64,000 nt of DNA from JAWPMT01 sp965601475 (GCA_965601475.1 OZ271832.1:4898001-4962000), one strand, 5' to 3'; positions 43,848-52,569 are shown, counted from the stretch's first letter. Notes: generated by a model from the sequence alone, not told the origin. Made by a program: numbers and translations.

Positions 43848-45015
43848 CCTCATACTTGTCTTTTTGATTTTCTTCACGTCCTTTGCCCAAGGCCAGTCAG
43901 AGGAAGAGCGACCAGGCTGGACTGAAGGCATGTCGCTGAATGGGTATATGAAGTACTTGAACCAGGCATTCATCCCAGGGGATTCCGGTGAACTCATCAC
44001 TGATAATTTCTTTCACAACCGCCTGAATTACGCCTGGGATATTTCGGATAACTTCAGGTTTAATGCATCTGCACGCAGTCGATTTTTTTGGGGGGAGTTG
44101 GTACGGAACTTGGGGGTCTCGCAGCAGGTGGCGCAAAATCAAAATTGGTTAGACTTGGACGTGCTCTGGATGGAAGGCGATAGCTATGCCTTCCACACGA
44201 TTCTTGATCGGCTTTTCCTCACGATGGAAAAAGACAAATTTGAGTTGGTCGTGGGTCGCCAACGTGTGAATTGGGGGATGACCCTGATCTGGAACCCCAA
44301 TGACATATTCAATACCTATTCGTTTTTTGACTTTGACTATGAGGAAAGGCCCGGTACCGACGCCATTCAAGTCAACTACTACTCATCATTTACCTCGGAG
44401 TTGGGTTTGGTTTATGAGTTGGCGGATAGCTTACAAGGAAGCAAGTTAGGTGCACGCTATCGGTGGAACATGAAGGGATACGATTTTCAGGTGCTGGGTG
44501 GCTACCAGACCCAATTTTTTGTTGCGGGCTTGGGGTGGGCAGGAGATATTGCTGGTGCCGGATTCAGGGGAGAGGCGACTTATTTCATACCTGAAGCAGG
44601 ACTTGACGTCGAAGATCAATTAGTTGGTTCGATCGATCTGGATTATGCATTTTCCAATCAAATCAACCTGGTGCTTCAAACATCTTACTTGTTCAATTCA
44701 GTAGGGCTCAATGCCCGGAGGGGTGATTACACCGCCTTTTATCTGGAGCGGGCCTTCACAGCTCAGACCTTGAGTCCAGCACGCCACAACCTCCTCTTTC
44801 AGGCTAGGGGCCAGCTATCACCTATTGTGACCACGACAATAGCGACCATTATCAATCCCAGGGACGGGTCGAGTTTCATGGGACCAACAGTCGACTGGTC
44901 GGTAGCTGAGAATCTGGACTTTTTGTTGGCAGGGCAGTTTTTCCTGGGACCCACGTCCACTTTATACGGAGATGGCGGAGCCTTTCTGTTTATGCGATTC
45001 AAGTACAGTTTTTGA
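43834..45015 (+). CDS. Outer membrane beta-barrel protein of the LolA/ABC operon
   Basis: 393 residues from the ATG at 43834, which gives the best signal peptide (MRNGSLILVFLIFFTSFAQGQ); 43810 is an alternative. The rest is a run of amphipathic strands rich in aromatic residues, ending in FKYSF with a C-terminal Phe typical of outer-membrane barrels. Motifs like FELVVGRQRVNWGMTLIWNPND resemble DUF1302-type porin-like proteins. I cannot name a family firmly. Being fused by overlap to the ATPase gene suggests that cargo carried by the LolA-like protein is delivered to or through this barrel. Confidence 0.78.
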   Translation: MRNGSLILVFLIFFTSFAQGQSEEERPGWTEGMSLNGYMKYLNQAFIPGDSGELITDNFFHNRLNYAWDISDNFRFNASARSRFFWGELVRNLGVSQQVAQNQNWLDLDVLWMEGDSYAFHTILDRLFLTMEKDKFELVVGRQRVNWGMTLIWNPNDIFNTYSFFDFDYEERPGTDAIQVNYYSSFTSELGLVYELADSLQGSKLGARYRWNMKGYDFQVLGGYQTQFFVAGLGWAGDIAGAGFRGEATYFIPEAGLDVEDQLVGSIDLDYAFSNQINLVLQTSYLFNSVGLNARRGDYTAFYLERAFTAQTLSPARHNLLFQARGQLSPIVTTTIATIINPRDGSSFMGPTVDWSVAENLDFLLAGQFFLGPTSTLYGDGGAFLFMRFKYSF

Positions 45016-45053
45016 CCCACGCTGCCCTCAAATAACCGGCAGGCTTTCGCTTT

Positions 45054-45461
45054 TTAGTGGTGAGGGAAGAAAGCCATCTTCAGGAGAAAGAAAGCGAGCA
45101 GTAAGACATACCAATGACGCCGTAAATAGGAAGTAGTGGTCCTTATTCTAGCCGGTTGGAGCAAATGATCATTCATCAGCATGTAGCCCGTCTTCGGGAT
45201 GGTCTTGATAGCATCCTTACCGATCTCCTTCCTGACCATGGCTATGGAATGTGTCAGCAGTTTCGGGCCGCTGTTGTAGTTGCCCCACAGCTGTTGAATC
45301 AATTCCCCATGGGCCACGACTTGCCCCCGTTGCTTTGCCAGGATTTCAAGGAGTCGGACCAGTCGAGGTTCCAACTGCTTCTGTTTACCCGTTCTTTTGA
45401 AAATCAAAAGATGCCTCTCCGCATCCAGATGTATGTCCTTTGTAATTACCCTGACGCCCAT
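45054..45461 (-). CDS. Membrane-anchored winged-helix regulator, CadC/ToxR-like
   Basis: About 135 residues from the ATG at 45461 (MGVRVITKD), where the winged-helix domain begins; an upstream in-frame start at 45530 is possible. The OmpR-type DNA-binding domain is clear (LEPRLVRLLEILAKQRGQVVAHGELIQQLWG, then GKDAIKTIPKTGYML). One membrane helix (LLLAFFLLKMAFF) follows and the protein ends right after it, so unlike CadC or ToxR there is no periplasmic sensor domain. The divergent gene at 45548 is the likely target or sensor partner. Confidence 0.75.
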   Translation of the reverse strand: MGVRVITKDIHLDAERHLLIFKRTGKQKQLEPRLVRLLEILAKQRGQVVAHGELIQQLWGNYNSGPKLLTHSIAMVRKEIGKDAIKTIPKTGYMLMNDHLLQPARIRTTTSYLRRHWYVLLLAFFLLKMAFFPHH

Positions 45462-45514
45462 AATCTCAATATTTTCTAAAGGTTTTTTCTGACCAATGCT
45501 GCTCCATTCACCTC

Positions 45515-45522
45515 TAGGTTTG
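45515..45522 (+). promoter_or_regulatory. Candidate -7 element for the 45548 gene
   Basis: TAGGTTTG, an exact match to TAnnTTTG, about 25 bases before the ATG at 45548. No convincing -33 TTTG at normal spacing, so only moderate support. Confidence 0.35.
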
Positions 45523-45547
45523 ACAACCACAAGAAAGAAAAGGTTAT

Positions 45548-46009
45548 ATGCTCAAGTTAAGAAAGAATGATGGCCAGGCAGTTTTGGCTGTGCTTTGCGT
45601 TTACATAGTCACTTCGGCCCATCATATCTATGGCGCCTGGCTGTACGAGACACCCTGGAGGACGCACATTGCTTACCAAGGGTTAACGTGGTTGCTCGTT
45701 TCCTACTTATTGCTGGGGTTGAGTTATTTCTGGTATCCCCGGCTCTTTCGATGGCTTTTTGTGGTCATTGCCGGCTTCTTCTTTGTGCTAGCCATTGGGT
45801 TCTATGAGGGTGCTTATAACCACCTGCTGAAGAATGTGCTCTTCTTTTCTGGGGTAGCAGAAGAATGCCTGCTCACGATGTATCCCCCGCCAAAGTATGA
45901 ATTGCCTGATGACTTGCTGTTTGAAGTCACGGGGATATTGACATTGGCGGTTAGCTTGTGGTGCTTGCAGACAATGATCAGGATGATGCGGCTTAAGCCA
46001 AACACCTGA
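45548..46009 (+). CDS. Four-helix membrane protein divergent from the regulator
   Basis: 153 residues with about four hydrophobic helices (roughly 12-30, 40-60, 65-85, 125-142). No family recognised. The order of helices and the acidic loop (YELPDDLLFEV) suggest a small integral inner-membrane protein. It is divergent from the anchored regulator; if the regulator starts at 45461, the shared gap is 86 bp, fitting a controlled promoter. It may act as the missing sensor half. Confidence 0.65.
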   Translation: MLKLRKNDGQAVLAVLCVYIVTSAHHIYGAWLYETPWRTHIAYQGLTWLLVSYLLLGLSYFWYPRLFRWLFVVIAGFFFVLAIGFYEGAYNHLLKNVLFFSGVAEECLLTMYPPPKYELPDDLLFEVTGILTLAVSLWCLQTMIRMMRLKPNT

Positions 46010-46015
46010 AAATGC

Positions 46016-46042
46016 AAAAAGCCAGATGAATCTGGCCTTTTT
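46016..46042. terminator. Intrinsic terminator, bidirectional
   Basis: AAAAAGCCAGA, loop TGAA, TCTGGCCTTTTT. The 6-bp GC-rich stem has an A-run before and T-run after. It lies between the converging 45548 gene and yceI-like gene. Confidence 0.8.
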
Positions 46043-46064
46043 GTTTTTGGATTGATTGGGTCGA

Positions 46065-46625
46065 TTATTTCAGGACTAGGCTAACTTCTAAGTCAAAATC
46101 TCCACCTAGAACAGCGTTTTCCAGCTTCCAGCCGTACATGACCTCGTGCTCGGTGCGATTGACTGTGACCTTTGCGGAATATGCTTTGTCACCTGTCTTT
46201 TGGGCTTCGAACTGGACAGGTTTGGTGATACCCCGGATCGTGATGTTTCCCTCAACTTGATAAGTTGAACCACTGGCGTTCGCGCTTGTGATGTTGAGGG
46301 TAGCCTCTGGGAATTCGGACACATTGAAGAAATCTTCAGACTTCAGGTGGTTTACCAATTTGGCATTGTCTTTTTCCTTAGCTATATCTTCGTTGGTGAT
46401 GCTATTCATGTCAATAACGATGGTGCCACCGGTGAGCTTGCCGTTTTCGATCTCGAGCGAACCAGATTTGATATTGACGTTGCCGTAATGGTCGTAGGAT
46501 TTAGCCAGGTGATAGCCGGTCCATTTCACGGTGCTTTTTTCCGTGTCGATATTGAAGGTCTCTAATGTTCTGTCATTTCCCGAGGTAAGGAAAATGGTCA
46601 ATGCCAAAAAACTCAGAATTTTCAT
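46065..46625 (-). CDS. YceI family protein
   Basis: 186 residues: signal peptide (about 1-16), then the YceI lipocalin-like fold (WTGYHLAKSYDHYGNVNIKSGSL, HLKSEDFFNVSEFPEATLNITS and GNITIRGITKPVQF). Members bind isoprenoids or quinones in the periplasm. It ends just before a shared terminator. A TAGTTTTG sequence at 46723-46730 on the minus strand exactly matches the -7 consensus and could be its promoter, but lacks a clear -33 element. Confidence 0.9.
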   Translation of the reverse strand: MKILSFLALTIFLTSGNDRTLETFNIDTEKSTVKWTGYHLAKSYDHYGNVNIKSGSLEIENGKLTGGTIVIDMNSITNEDIAKEKDNAKLVNHLKSEDFFNVSEFPEATLNITSANASGSTYQVEGNITIRGITKPVQFEAQKTGDKAYSAKVTVNRTEHEVMYGWKLENAVLGGDFDLEVSLVLK

Positions 46626-46727
46626 GTCAGTAGATTTTGTTGAATACTATTATTACTCCATCTGCCAATGCCAAGTTGATTTCTGGATGCAGTTATTTCC
46701 GATTTGTCACTGGCCTGACGTCCAAAA

Positions 46728-48980
46728 CTAACCCTTCGCTATGTTGATGGCCGTTTCTCCGTCTCCCTCACCGTAAGTGATGGTGAGTATCCTTTCCACC
46801 TTTTCCTGCAAGAAAGCGTTTTGTTCGAGGTATTGGTTGAAAAAGGCACCTGCACTGCGCACATAATGAGACTGCTTGAAAAAACGCTGGATCTGCTCCA
46901 TGCTTTCCTCGATTTCACCCTGATAGCTCACATTGTTTCGGATGCCTTTGCTTAGGTCAGTGATCCCTAACATAAAGCCTGAAAGGTCCTTATAAGTGTT
47001 AGGGTTCATCTTCAAGATGGGGGAGATGCCATGCGTATCCTCAAGCAATTTTGCTCGACTACCAATCCCCAGATTCTTCAATTGGGTAACTCCCGCCTTA
47101 CGATAGGTGGAGTTGCTCTTTTTTGGCTTTTCCAGGAAAAACTTCCAGACAGGCGCATAGGATCGTATTCTGGTTTCTACGCTCTCCAATTCCGGGAAAT
47201 CATTGTGCTGATCCATACCCCCGGCGAGTGCCTTGGCCAGCAGGCTCATGTTTGTCTCATTCATGCTATTGATTCCGATATTATGAATCATTGCCTGAAA
47301 TGCTGTATCAGTGAAATTGATTTTGGCCTCCAGGGAAACACTGTCCTCCGCGGCGAGCGTGTCTAAGTATTTCTCCACCAGCCGCTCAATCTCCGATGCA
47401 TCCAGAGCACCCCAGAGCACGCCGAGATCCAGGAATTGTATGAGCTGATCACCAGAAGTGATCTTGGCGATGGTTTGCATTTGCAGGGACATACTGTATT
47501 GGAACTCCCGCATTTTGGGTGGGCCCGAAACGGAGAAGCTCTGCATTTCGGCAGCGATGGTGCCCATCCACTTCTCGGTACTGCCTAGCTTGCCTTCGTA
47601 GCCTCTGGTAGTATCCAGAGCCACTTGCTGACCACCCTGGATATTCTTACGCACGGTTTCGTTGGTATTGGAATAATCCTTTCCGCTGAAAAGGGTCTTC
47701 TTGCCAAAGGAAAATCCGAAGCCCCAGGATTTTTTCAAGGTTATTGTCTTTTCATTGAGGTATTGCTTGAGTGCAACCTGAGCTTCTGAGAGGTCAGGGT
47801 AGTTGTCTACAAAAGCCCCAAGTTTGAACCGGAGAAAGTCGCCATGGTATGCTTTCAACGTTTCAGTGTTGAAGCTAGCCAGCAGCAATTCCTTTTTCGT
47901 TGATATCCTTTGGTACTCATAGCTGAAACTCAACTTGACGTTGGCTTTAGCAATTGTTTCAATGACTTCCTTGGCCTTCTCTTCAATTTTATCCAGGTAC
48001 TCCTGCACAGCCTCGAATGGGTCAAGCTCTTCCTCTAGATCAAGCCGGTCGATGATCTCTGTGATGGTTTCATTTTCTCCATCATTAGTCAAGCCCTGTA
48101 TTGCCTTATCAATGAGCTCCGACACCTTGTCTTTGGCGTAGCCGGTTGCCGATTCAATGATTTTATCCACCAGCGTTTCCAGAGCTCCTTCTAATTCTTC
48201 GGGATTGGCAAATGCTGCACCCACCGAGGCACTCATTTTGGCACTTTGGTCTGTGGAAATGGCCTTGGTTACTTTCACATCGAACCGATCTTCATTGCGG
48301 TGAATGGCATAGAGAAAGTCATCCTTGACCTGGATCTGGTACGACGCCGCAAATGATGGGCTCAGACTGATGTCCAGGCTGATATCTTCGGGCAATTGAA
48401 GAAGAGCACCCAGCGAATTGAGAGACTTCGAAAGGATGTCCGACCAACTGACGCTGACTTTACCAGTCAAATTACCTCGAGTAAGGAAATAGAGGGACTT
48501 CTTATCTTCCAGGCCTTCGACGTCGCTCCACTTGAAAATGGTCTTCACCGTGGCTATGTCACTGGCTACAGCGTTACCAATACCATCCGTGCTGCTATGG
48601 GGTGCATACAGCCCAGTTTCAATGATCCGGTCCGCATCGAATTCGAAACCCACGTCCTTGAGCGTGGCTGACCCTTTGGCCTTGGGGTTCACGAAGAGGG
48701 AGTATTTCAGGAAGGCCTGACTCCCGTAATCTACAGGGATAAAGGGCGCATCAACATTGATCAACTCTTCATCATCGACATCATCTTCGTCGTTGAAGAG
48801 CTGGATGACAAGACCGGAGCTGGCGCCAATAGAGAATGTAACATCCTCATTTTCAATGGATAGAGATCCTTCTGCACCAAGGGTTGCGGGGTCAACGAGC
48901 AGGTCTTTGTCTTGCAGCGTTTTTCCTGAAGTGAGTTCGGGTAGGTTTTCATGTGAAAATATCTCGGATAAATCGGGCAT
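46728..48980 (-). CDS. Large protein of unknown family (750 aa)
   Basis: 750 residues, no signal peptide, no membrane helix and no cysteine that I can find. The N-terminal third is beta-rich and acidic (FNDEDDVDDEELINVDA). The middle (about 265-360) is a long helical segment (VDKIIESATGYAKDKVSELIDKAI and LDKIEEKAKEVIETIAKA). The rest alternates short strands and helices. I do not recognise any domain. It follows the CHAP-like gene on the same strand after 75 bp and likely shares its operon; the YceI-like gene is 102 bp further on. Being soluble and large, it may be a cytoplasmic assembly or a non-classically exported protein. Confidence 0.75.
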   Translation of the reverse strand: MPDLSEIFSHENLPELTSGKTLQDKDLLVDPATLGAEGSLSIENEDVTFSIGASSGLVIQLFNDEDDVDDEELINVDAPFIPVDYGSQAFLKYSLFVNPKAKGSATLKDVGFEFDADRIIETGLYAPHSSTDGIGNAVASDIATVKTIFKWSDVEGLEDKKSLYFLTRGNLTGKVSVSWSDILSKSLNSLGALLQLPEDISLDISLSPSFAASYQIQVKDDFLYAIHRNEDRFDVKVTKAISTDQSAKMSASVGAAFANPEELEGALETLVDKIIESATGYAKDKVSELIDKAIQGLTNDGENETITEIIDRLDLEEELDPFEAVQEYLDKIEEKAKEVIETIAKANVKLSFSYEYQRISTKKELLLASFNTETLKAYHGDFLRFKLGAFVDNYPDLSEAQVALKQYLNEKTITLKKSWGFGFSFGKKTLFSGKDYSNTNETVRKNIQGGQQVALDTTRGYEGKLGSTEKWMGTIAAEMQSFSVSGPPKMREFQYSMSLQMQTIAKITSGDQLIQFLDLGVLWGALDASEIERLVEKYLDTLAAEDSVSLEAKINFTDTAFQAMIHNIGINSMNETNMSLLAKALAGGMDQHNDFPELESVETRIRSYAPVWKFFLEKPKKSNSTYRKAGVTQLKNLGIGSRAKLLEDTHGISPILKMNPNTYKDLSGFMLGITDLSKGIRNNVSYQGEIEESMEQIQRFFKQSHYVRSAGAFFNQYLEQNAFLQEKVERILTITYGEGDGETAINIAKG

Positions 48981-49055
48981 GCCGTTTGGGTGTTGAGGTT
49001 AGCAAATGCCTTGAAGATACGCCAACCGAGACTTGCTTGCAACTCAGGGAGGTGA

Positions 49056-49538
49056 TTACGGACGATTCTTAACCGGACGATAAAACATGATTTTTCCTTT
49101 CTTCACCCTGCTCAAAACAAACCTGCTTACACCCACTTTGCGGCCCCATTTGGAGGTGTTTTGATGGGCAATCTCATAATCTCCCGGTCCATTGACTTTG
49201 TAGACAATCGCTGTATGATGTTTCATTTCCTCCCTGAATGTGGAGTACTGTTTTTTCCATTCCAACTTCACATTTTCGAATTGGATAAGATCACCGGGGT
49301 AGATTGTTTCTCGCTGAGGGTCTACTCTTTTTCCATAGACGTTGATTGTTCGCTTGCTTGAGCGGTCAAAATATGCCCCGGAGTAGTTCAGGGCGCCAGC
49401 AGCCAGATCCCAACACTCCCCACGGTCGACACGTTTGCCCATTACCTGACCCAGGTATTCTACGATACGTTGATTGAGATCTGGCAGGGTCGGATCAGCG
49501 ATGAAGAGCGCTGCCAATAAATATATTCCGTTGATCAT
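49056..49538 (-). CDS. CHAP-like cysteine amidase/endopeptidase fold protein
   Basis: 160 residues with a short N-terminal hydrophobic segment (MINGIYLLAALFIA), probably a signal peptide. The core matches CHAP/NlpC-P60-like hydrolases: the Cys-containing helix in DRGECWDLAAGALNYSG, then PGDLIQFENV, the His strand HHTAIVYKV and DYEIAHQN. The conserved Cys and His are present. Such enzymes usually cleave peptidoglycan stem peptides, though GECWDLA-type relatives include uncharacterised ones. It starts 18 bp after a tiny ORF and the EF-hand gene, likely one operon. Confidence 0.72.
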   Translation of the reverse strand: MINGIYLLAALFIADPTLPDLNQRIVEYLGQVMGKRVDRGECWDLAAGALNYSGAYFDRSSKRTINVYGKRVDPQRETIYPGDLIQFENVKLEWKKQYSTFREEMKHHTAIVYKVNGPGDYEIAHQNTSKWGRKVGVSRFVLSRVKKGKIMFYRPVKNRP

Positions 49539-49556
49539 GTGTCTTTTTACATTTAG

Positions 49557-49673
49557 TCATTCAATGAAACGAACTTCCGGGGCGTAGGATTCGCCGAAAC
49601 CTGGGTGTTGAAATGATTTGACAATCCGTCTCTGGTTATTGACCACGTCGAGACACCAAATTTCCTCAGCCAT
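49557..49673 (-). CDS. 38-residue ORF overlapping the EF-hand gene
   Basis: A short frame beginning at an ATG that overlaps the last 8 bases of the EF-hand gene (ATGGCTGA) and ending 18 bp before the CHAP-like gene. The predicted product begins MAEEIWCLDVVNNQ and ends APEVRFIE, mixed charge and no membrane segment. No family recognised. The stop/start overlap suggests translational coupling, but at this length chance remains possible. Confidence 0.35.
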   Translation of the reverse strand: MAEEIWCLDVVNNQRRIVKSFQHPGFGESYAPEVRFIE

Positions 49674-50223
49674 CAAGCCTTCCAAAAACTTCATTGTCGT
49701 CTCCAGGGGCCTCGGAATCATCGATGAAGTACGCCTCCAATTGCCTGATCATTTCGTATCTGGAAACCCGGTTGTCATTGTTGAGGTCCAGGTTGGTAAA
49801 AGCCTTTTCGAATGAATTTTTGTCGATCCCGAAAATCTCATAGAAAAAGCCATATTCTTCTTCGGAAATGTATCCATCGTGGTCCTCATCAAAAAGGTCA
49901 AACATAAAGTTGATCAACAGTTCCACGTACTCCTCGAGATATTCATCTTCTTCCATTTGCCCTTCGAAGAACTGTATCCATTGACTTAGCTCGATTTGCT
50001 GCTTGTCATTGCTGGGTATCTCTTTGAGCAACCGGTAAAAGAACCGAACAGATTTTTCGACTACTTTCTCATATTTCCACCTTTCGCGCCCCTGCATACT
50101 GGACATCCTTTCCTCAATTTTTTCAGTGACGCTGGCAATGTCGTCGACATCGAGGCAGCCGTTTCGATCATAGTCATAGAGTCTGAAAAGGTAGGTGAGT
50201 CGGTATCTCTGCTTTCGTGTCAT
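49666..50223 (-). CDS. EF-hand calcium-binding protein
   Basis: 185 residues, no signal peptide. Three calcium-loop sequences are visible: DYDRNGCLDVDD (about 17-28), DEDHDGYISEEE (about 112-123) and DLNNDNRVSRYE (about 145-156). Helices flank each loop, and a fourth, degenerate loop seems to lie around residue 75. The layout resembles calexcitin/sarcoplasmic calcium-binding proteins, unusual in bacteria. The protein is cytoplasmic by prediction. It heads the minus-strand run with a small ORF, the CHAP-like gene and the 750-residue protein. Confidence 0.85.
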   Translation of the reverse strand: MTRKQRYRLTYLFRLYDYDRNGCLDVDDIASVTEKIEERMSSMQGRERWKYEKVVEKSVRFFYRLLKEIPSNDKQQIELSQWIQFFEGQMEEDEYLEEYVELLINFMFDLFDEDHDGYISEEEYGFFYEIFGIDKNSFEKAFTNLDLNNDNRVSRYEMIRQLEAYFIDDSEAPGDDNEVFGRLDG

Positions 50224-50523
50224 AATGTCTAATATCGGCCAATGGGCTCGCTAAGTCAAGTGCCTGAGGTATACAATTTATTCGAAAAGTACACCTGATC
50301 GCGTCCTGTCAGTCAGCCGTTTAGAGCAATGACCGAAGAATAAAGAGGTTGACAACAAGCCATGTGTCTATTTCATCTCTCAGAACGGTTTAGATGGGTA
50401 GTTATGGCGACAGGGAGTATATCCCCTTATTGAAGGCCAAAGCTTTAGCCAAAAGGGTGTGGTGTAGTAGATAACTACTGCTCAGAAGATCACCGGTCTG
50501 AAGGTGACGTACCAGCAAATGAC
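50224..50523. other. Intergenic region, no gene seen
   Basis: Three hundred bases upstream of the EF-hand gene. I see no consensus promoter, no strong hairpin except a short GTAGT/ACTAC repeat, and no convincing reading frame. It probably holds the EF-hand operon promoter and the end of the zincin gene transcript. Confidence 0.4.
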
Positions 50524-51102
50524 TTAACGATAGATTTGCTGAAAGACGGGTTGAAGTTTCAGTTGGCCCGCCATACACAGCCTAACTTCCTCGATAGATA
50601 AGTAATACTTCCTGATGGTGTTCTTGTACCTCTCTTTCAGCAAGTCATGCTCCAGGATGAATCGTTTCGTAGCTATAATTTCCTCGTGAAAACCGTTGGC
50701 GATGGCCACATGGTCCGCTGCATGTTCTGATTGTTTTTTGAAGGGTTTGTGATACAGGTACTTCAGCCCGTATCCCACCATCTGAAGGTTGGAGTAGGGC
50801 AGGTAGTCTACTACATGTCCAAGCTCATGGGCAAACCAGCCAGCTAGTACATCGTCTGGAAGATCAGATACCTTCAGGCCCTGGCTGTCCTTAAGGTAGA
50901 CAGCTAGTCTGACCTGATACCGCTTGTCATTGGTAAAGAGGTTGCTCAGATTGATAATCGGCTGTGCCTGCATGGTGGAGGATTTCACCGGATGTTGCTT
51001 CAATACCATAGGGAACGGATGTAGCTGAGGGAATCTCTCCATCACCTCAACAAAGCGCTTCTGCACCCTTTCGTCTTCTACCTGCTGAAATGCGATATCC
51101 AT
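50524..51102 (-). CDS. Zincin-type metalloprotease-like protein
   Basis: 192 residues, no signal peptide. The zinc motif is WFAHELGHVVDY and a likely third ligand lies in SEHAADHVAI. The short size is compatible with a minimal gluzincin-type protease. No named family can be given. It follows citrate synthase on the minus strand, but the citrate synthase terminator lies between, so it should have its own promoter. Confidence 0.72.
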   Translation of the reverse strand: MDIAFQQVEDERVQKRFVEVMERFPQLHPFPMVLKQHPVKSSTMQAQPIINLSNLFTNDKRYQVRLAVYLKDSQGLKVSDLPDDVLAGWFAHELGHVVDYLPYSNLQMVGYGLKYLYHKPFKKQSEHAADHVAIANGFHEEIIATKRFILEHDLLKERYKNTIRKYYLSIEEVRLCMAGQLKLQPVFQQIYR

Positions 51103-51233
51103 AGTTTTGTTATTACGGAGATGTTAACTATTTAGTATCGACTAGGTTTCGAAATCGAAGTGAATAACTCTTTAATTGTCGGTGAATGGAGGGAAAACCT
51201 GCCTGAGCCGGTCACAGGTTTTCTCTTAAGCAC

Positions 51234-51256
51234 AAAAAAGGGCACCTGAGGTGCCC
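51234..51256 (-). terminator. Intrinsic terminator after citrate synthase
   Basis: On the minus strand GGGCACC, loop TCA, GGTGCCC is followed by six T. A second inverted repeat (GAAAACCTG at 51193-51201 and CAGGTTTTC at 51215-51223) sits just beyond it. Confidence 0.88.
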
Positions 51257-51282
51257 AAATTGTGGTTTGTTGTTGAGACTAC

Positions 51283-52569
51283 CTATCGCTTGTCTGCGGA
51301 GACATAATCCCTTTCAGTGGCGCCGGTATAGACCTGCCTTGGACGACCAATAGGCTCTTTGTTTTCTCGCATCTCTTTCCATTGCGCGATCCAGCCCGGG
51401 AGTCTTCCTAAGGCAAACATCACGGTAAACATTTCTGTCGGTATGCCGAGTGCTCTGTAGATGATTCCTGAGTAGAAATCGACATTGGGGTAGAGCTTGC
51501 GTTCTACAAAGTAGGAATCACTCAAAGCTTCCTCTTCCAGACCTTTTGCGATGTCCAGGACCGGATCGTTAACGCCCAATGCGGTCAATACTTCGTCAGC
51601 GGCTTTCTTGATGATCCTGGCTCGGGGGTCAAAGTTTTTGTAGACGCGGTGACCAAATCCCATGAGCCGGAAAGGATCATCCTTGTCCTTGGCTTTGGCC
51701 ATCCACTTCTTCGTGTCTCCGCCATCGGCTTTGATACCTTCAAGCATTTCTATTACCGCCTGGTTGGCACCGCCATGCAAGGGTCCCCAGAGCGCGTTGA
51801 TACCGGCTGACAGTGACGCATAAAGACTGGCTTGCGAGGACCCAACGATCCTTACGGTAGAAGCCGAGCAATTCTGTTCGTGGTCCGCGTGGAGGATCAA
51901 GAGTTTATCCAGGGCTTTTGCCACCACGGGATCTATTTCGAAGTCCGTGGAGGGTACTGCAAACATCATTTTCAGGAAGTTACTGCAGTAATCTAGCCGA
52001 TTGTCCGGGTAATTCACGGGTTGCCCAATTTGATTTTTGTAGCTCCAGGCTGCAAATGTTGGCATCTTCGCCATGATTCGAATGATGCTCAAATCGACCT
52101 CCTCAACAGACCTCGTCGGGTCCACACTCTTCGGATAGAAAGCTGTCAATGCCGTTACAAGAGATGAGAGTACACCCATGGGGTGGGAGGAGGATGGAAA
52201 CCCATCTAATATTTTTTTGAAATCCTCGTGGACAAGTGTGTGATTCGTAATGTCCTGTTGGAATTGCTCGAAACCTGATTTGGATGGCAACTCGCCGTAA
52301 ATCAGCAGATACGATACTTCGAGAAATGTAGACTCATCGGCCAATTGTTCGATTGGGTATCCCCTGTACCTCAGAATACCCTTCTCTCCATCGAGAAAGG
52401 TGATGGCACTTTTTGTCGATCCTGTGTTTTTGAATCCAGGGTCGATGGTGATCACTCCGGATTGTCCTCGAAATTTGCTGATATCTATGGCTTTTTCCTG
52501 CTCGGATCCTTCAATTACTGGTAGTTCGTAAGTGGTTCCATCCACTTTAATTTCAGCCGTGTTTGACAT
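51283..52569 (-). CDS. gltA: Citrate synthase
   Basis: 428 residues, the normal type II length. It catalyses acetyl-CoA plus oxaloacetate to citrate at the entry of the TCA cycle. Conserved blocks are LHADHEQNCSASTVR, GPLHGGANQAVIEM and FGHRVYKNFDPRA, with RPRQVYTG at the C-terminus. The first ATG at 52569 leaves the usual N-terminal SNTAEIKVDG. It is followed by a strong terminator and preceded by an SPFH-protein gene in the same direction, 68 bp away. Confidence 0.96.
   Translation of the reverse strand: MSNTAEIKVDGTTYELPVIEGSEQEKAIDISKFRGQSGVITIDPGFKNTGSTKSAITFLDGEKGILRYRGYPIEQLADESTFLEVSYLLIYGELPSKSGFEQFQQDITNHTLVHEDFKKILDGFPSSSHPMGVLSSLVTALTAFYPKSVDPTRSVEEVDLSIIRIMAKMPTFAAWSYKNQIGQPVNYPDNRLDYCSNFLKMMFAVPSTDFEIDPVVAKALDKLLILHADHEQNCSASTVRIVGSSQASLYASLSAGINALWGPLHGGANQAVIEMLEGIKADGGDTKKWMAKAKDKDDPFRLMGFGHRVYKNFDPRARIIKKAADEVLTALGVNDPVLDIAKGLEEEALSDSYFVERKLYPNVDFYSGIIYRALGIPTEMFTVMFALGRLPGWIAQWKEMRENKEPIGRPRQVYTGATERDYVSADKR

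Noticed and set aside
50460..50523. Possible small gene remnant on the minus strand upstream of the EF-hand gene
   Set aside because: A frame of about 40 codons exists but starts poorly and has no recognisable content.
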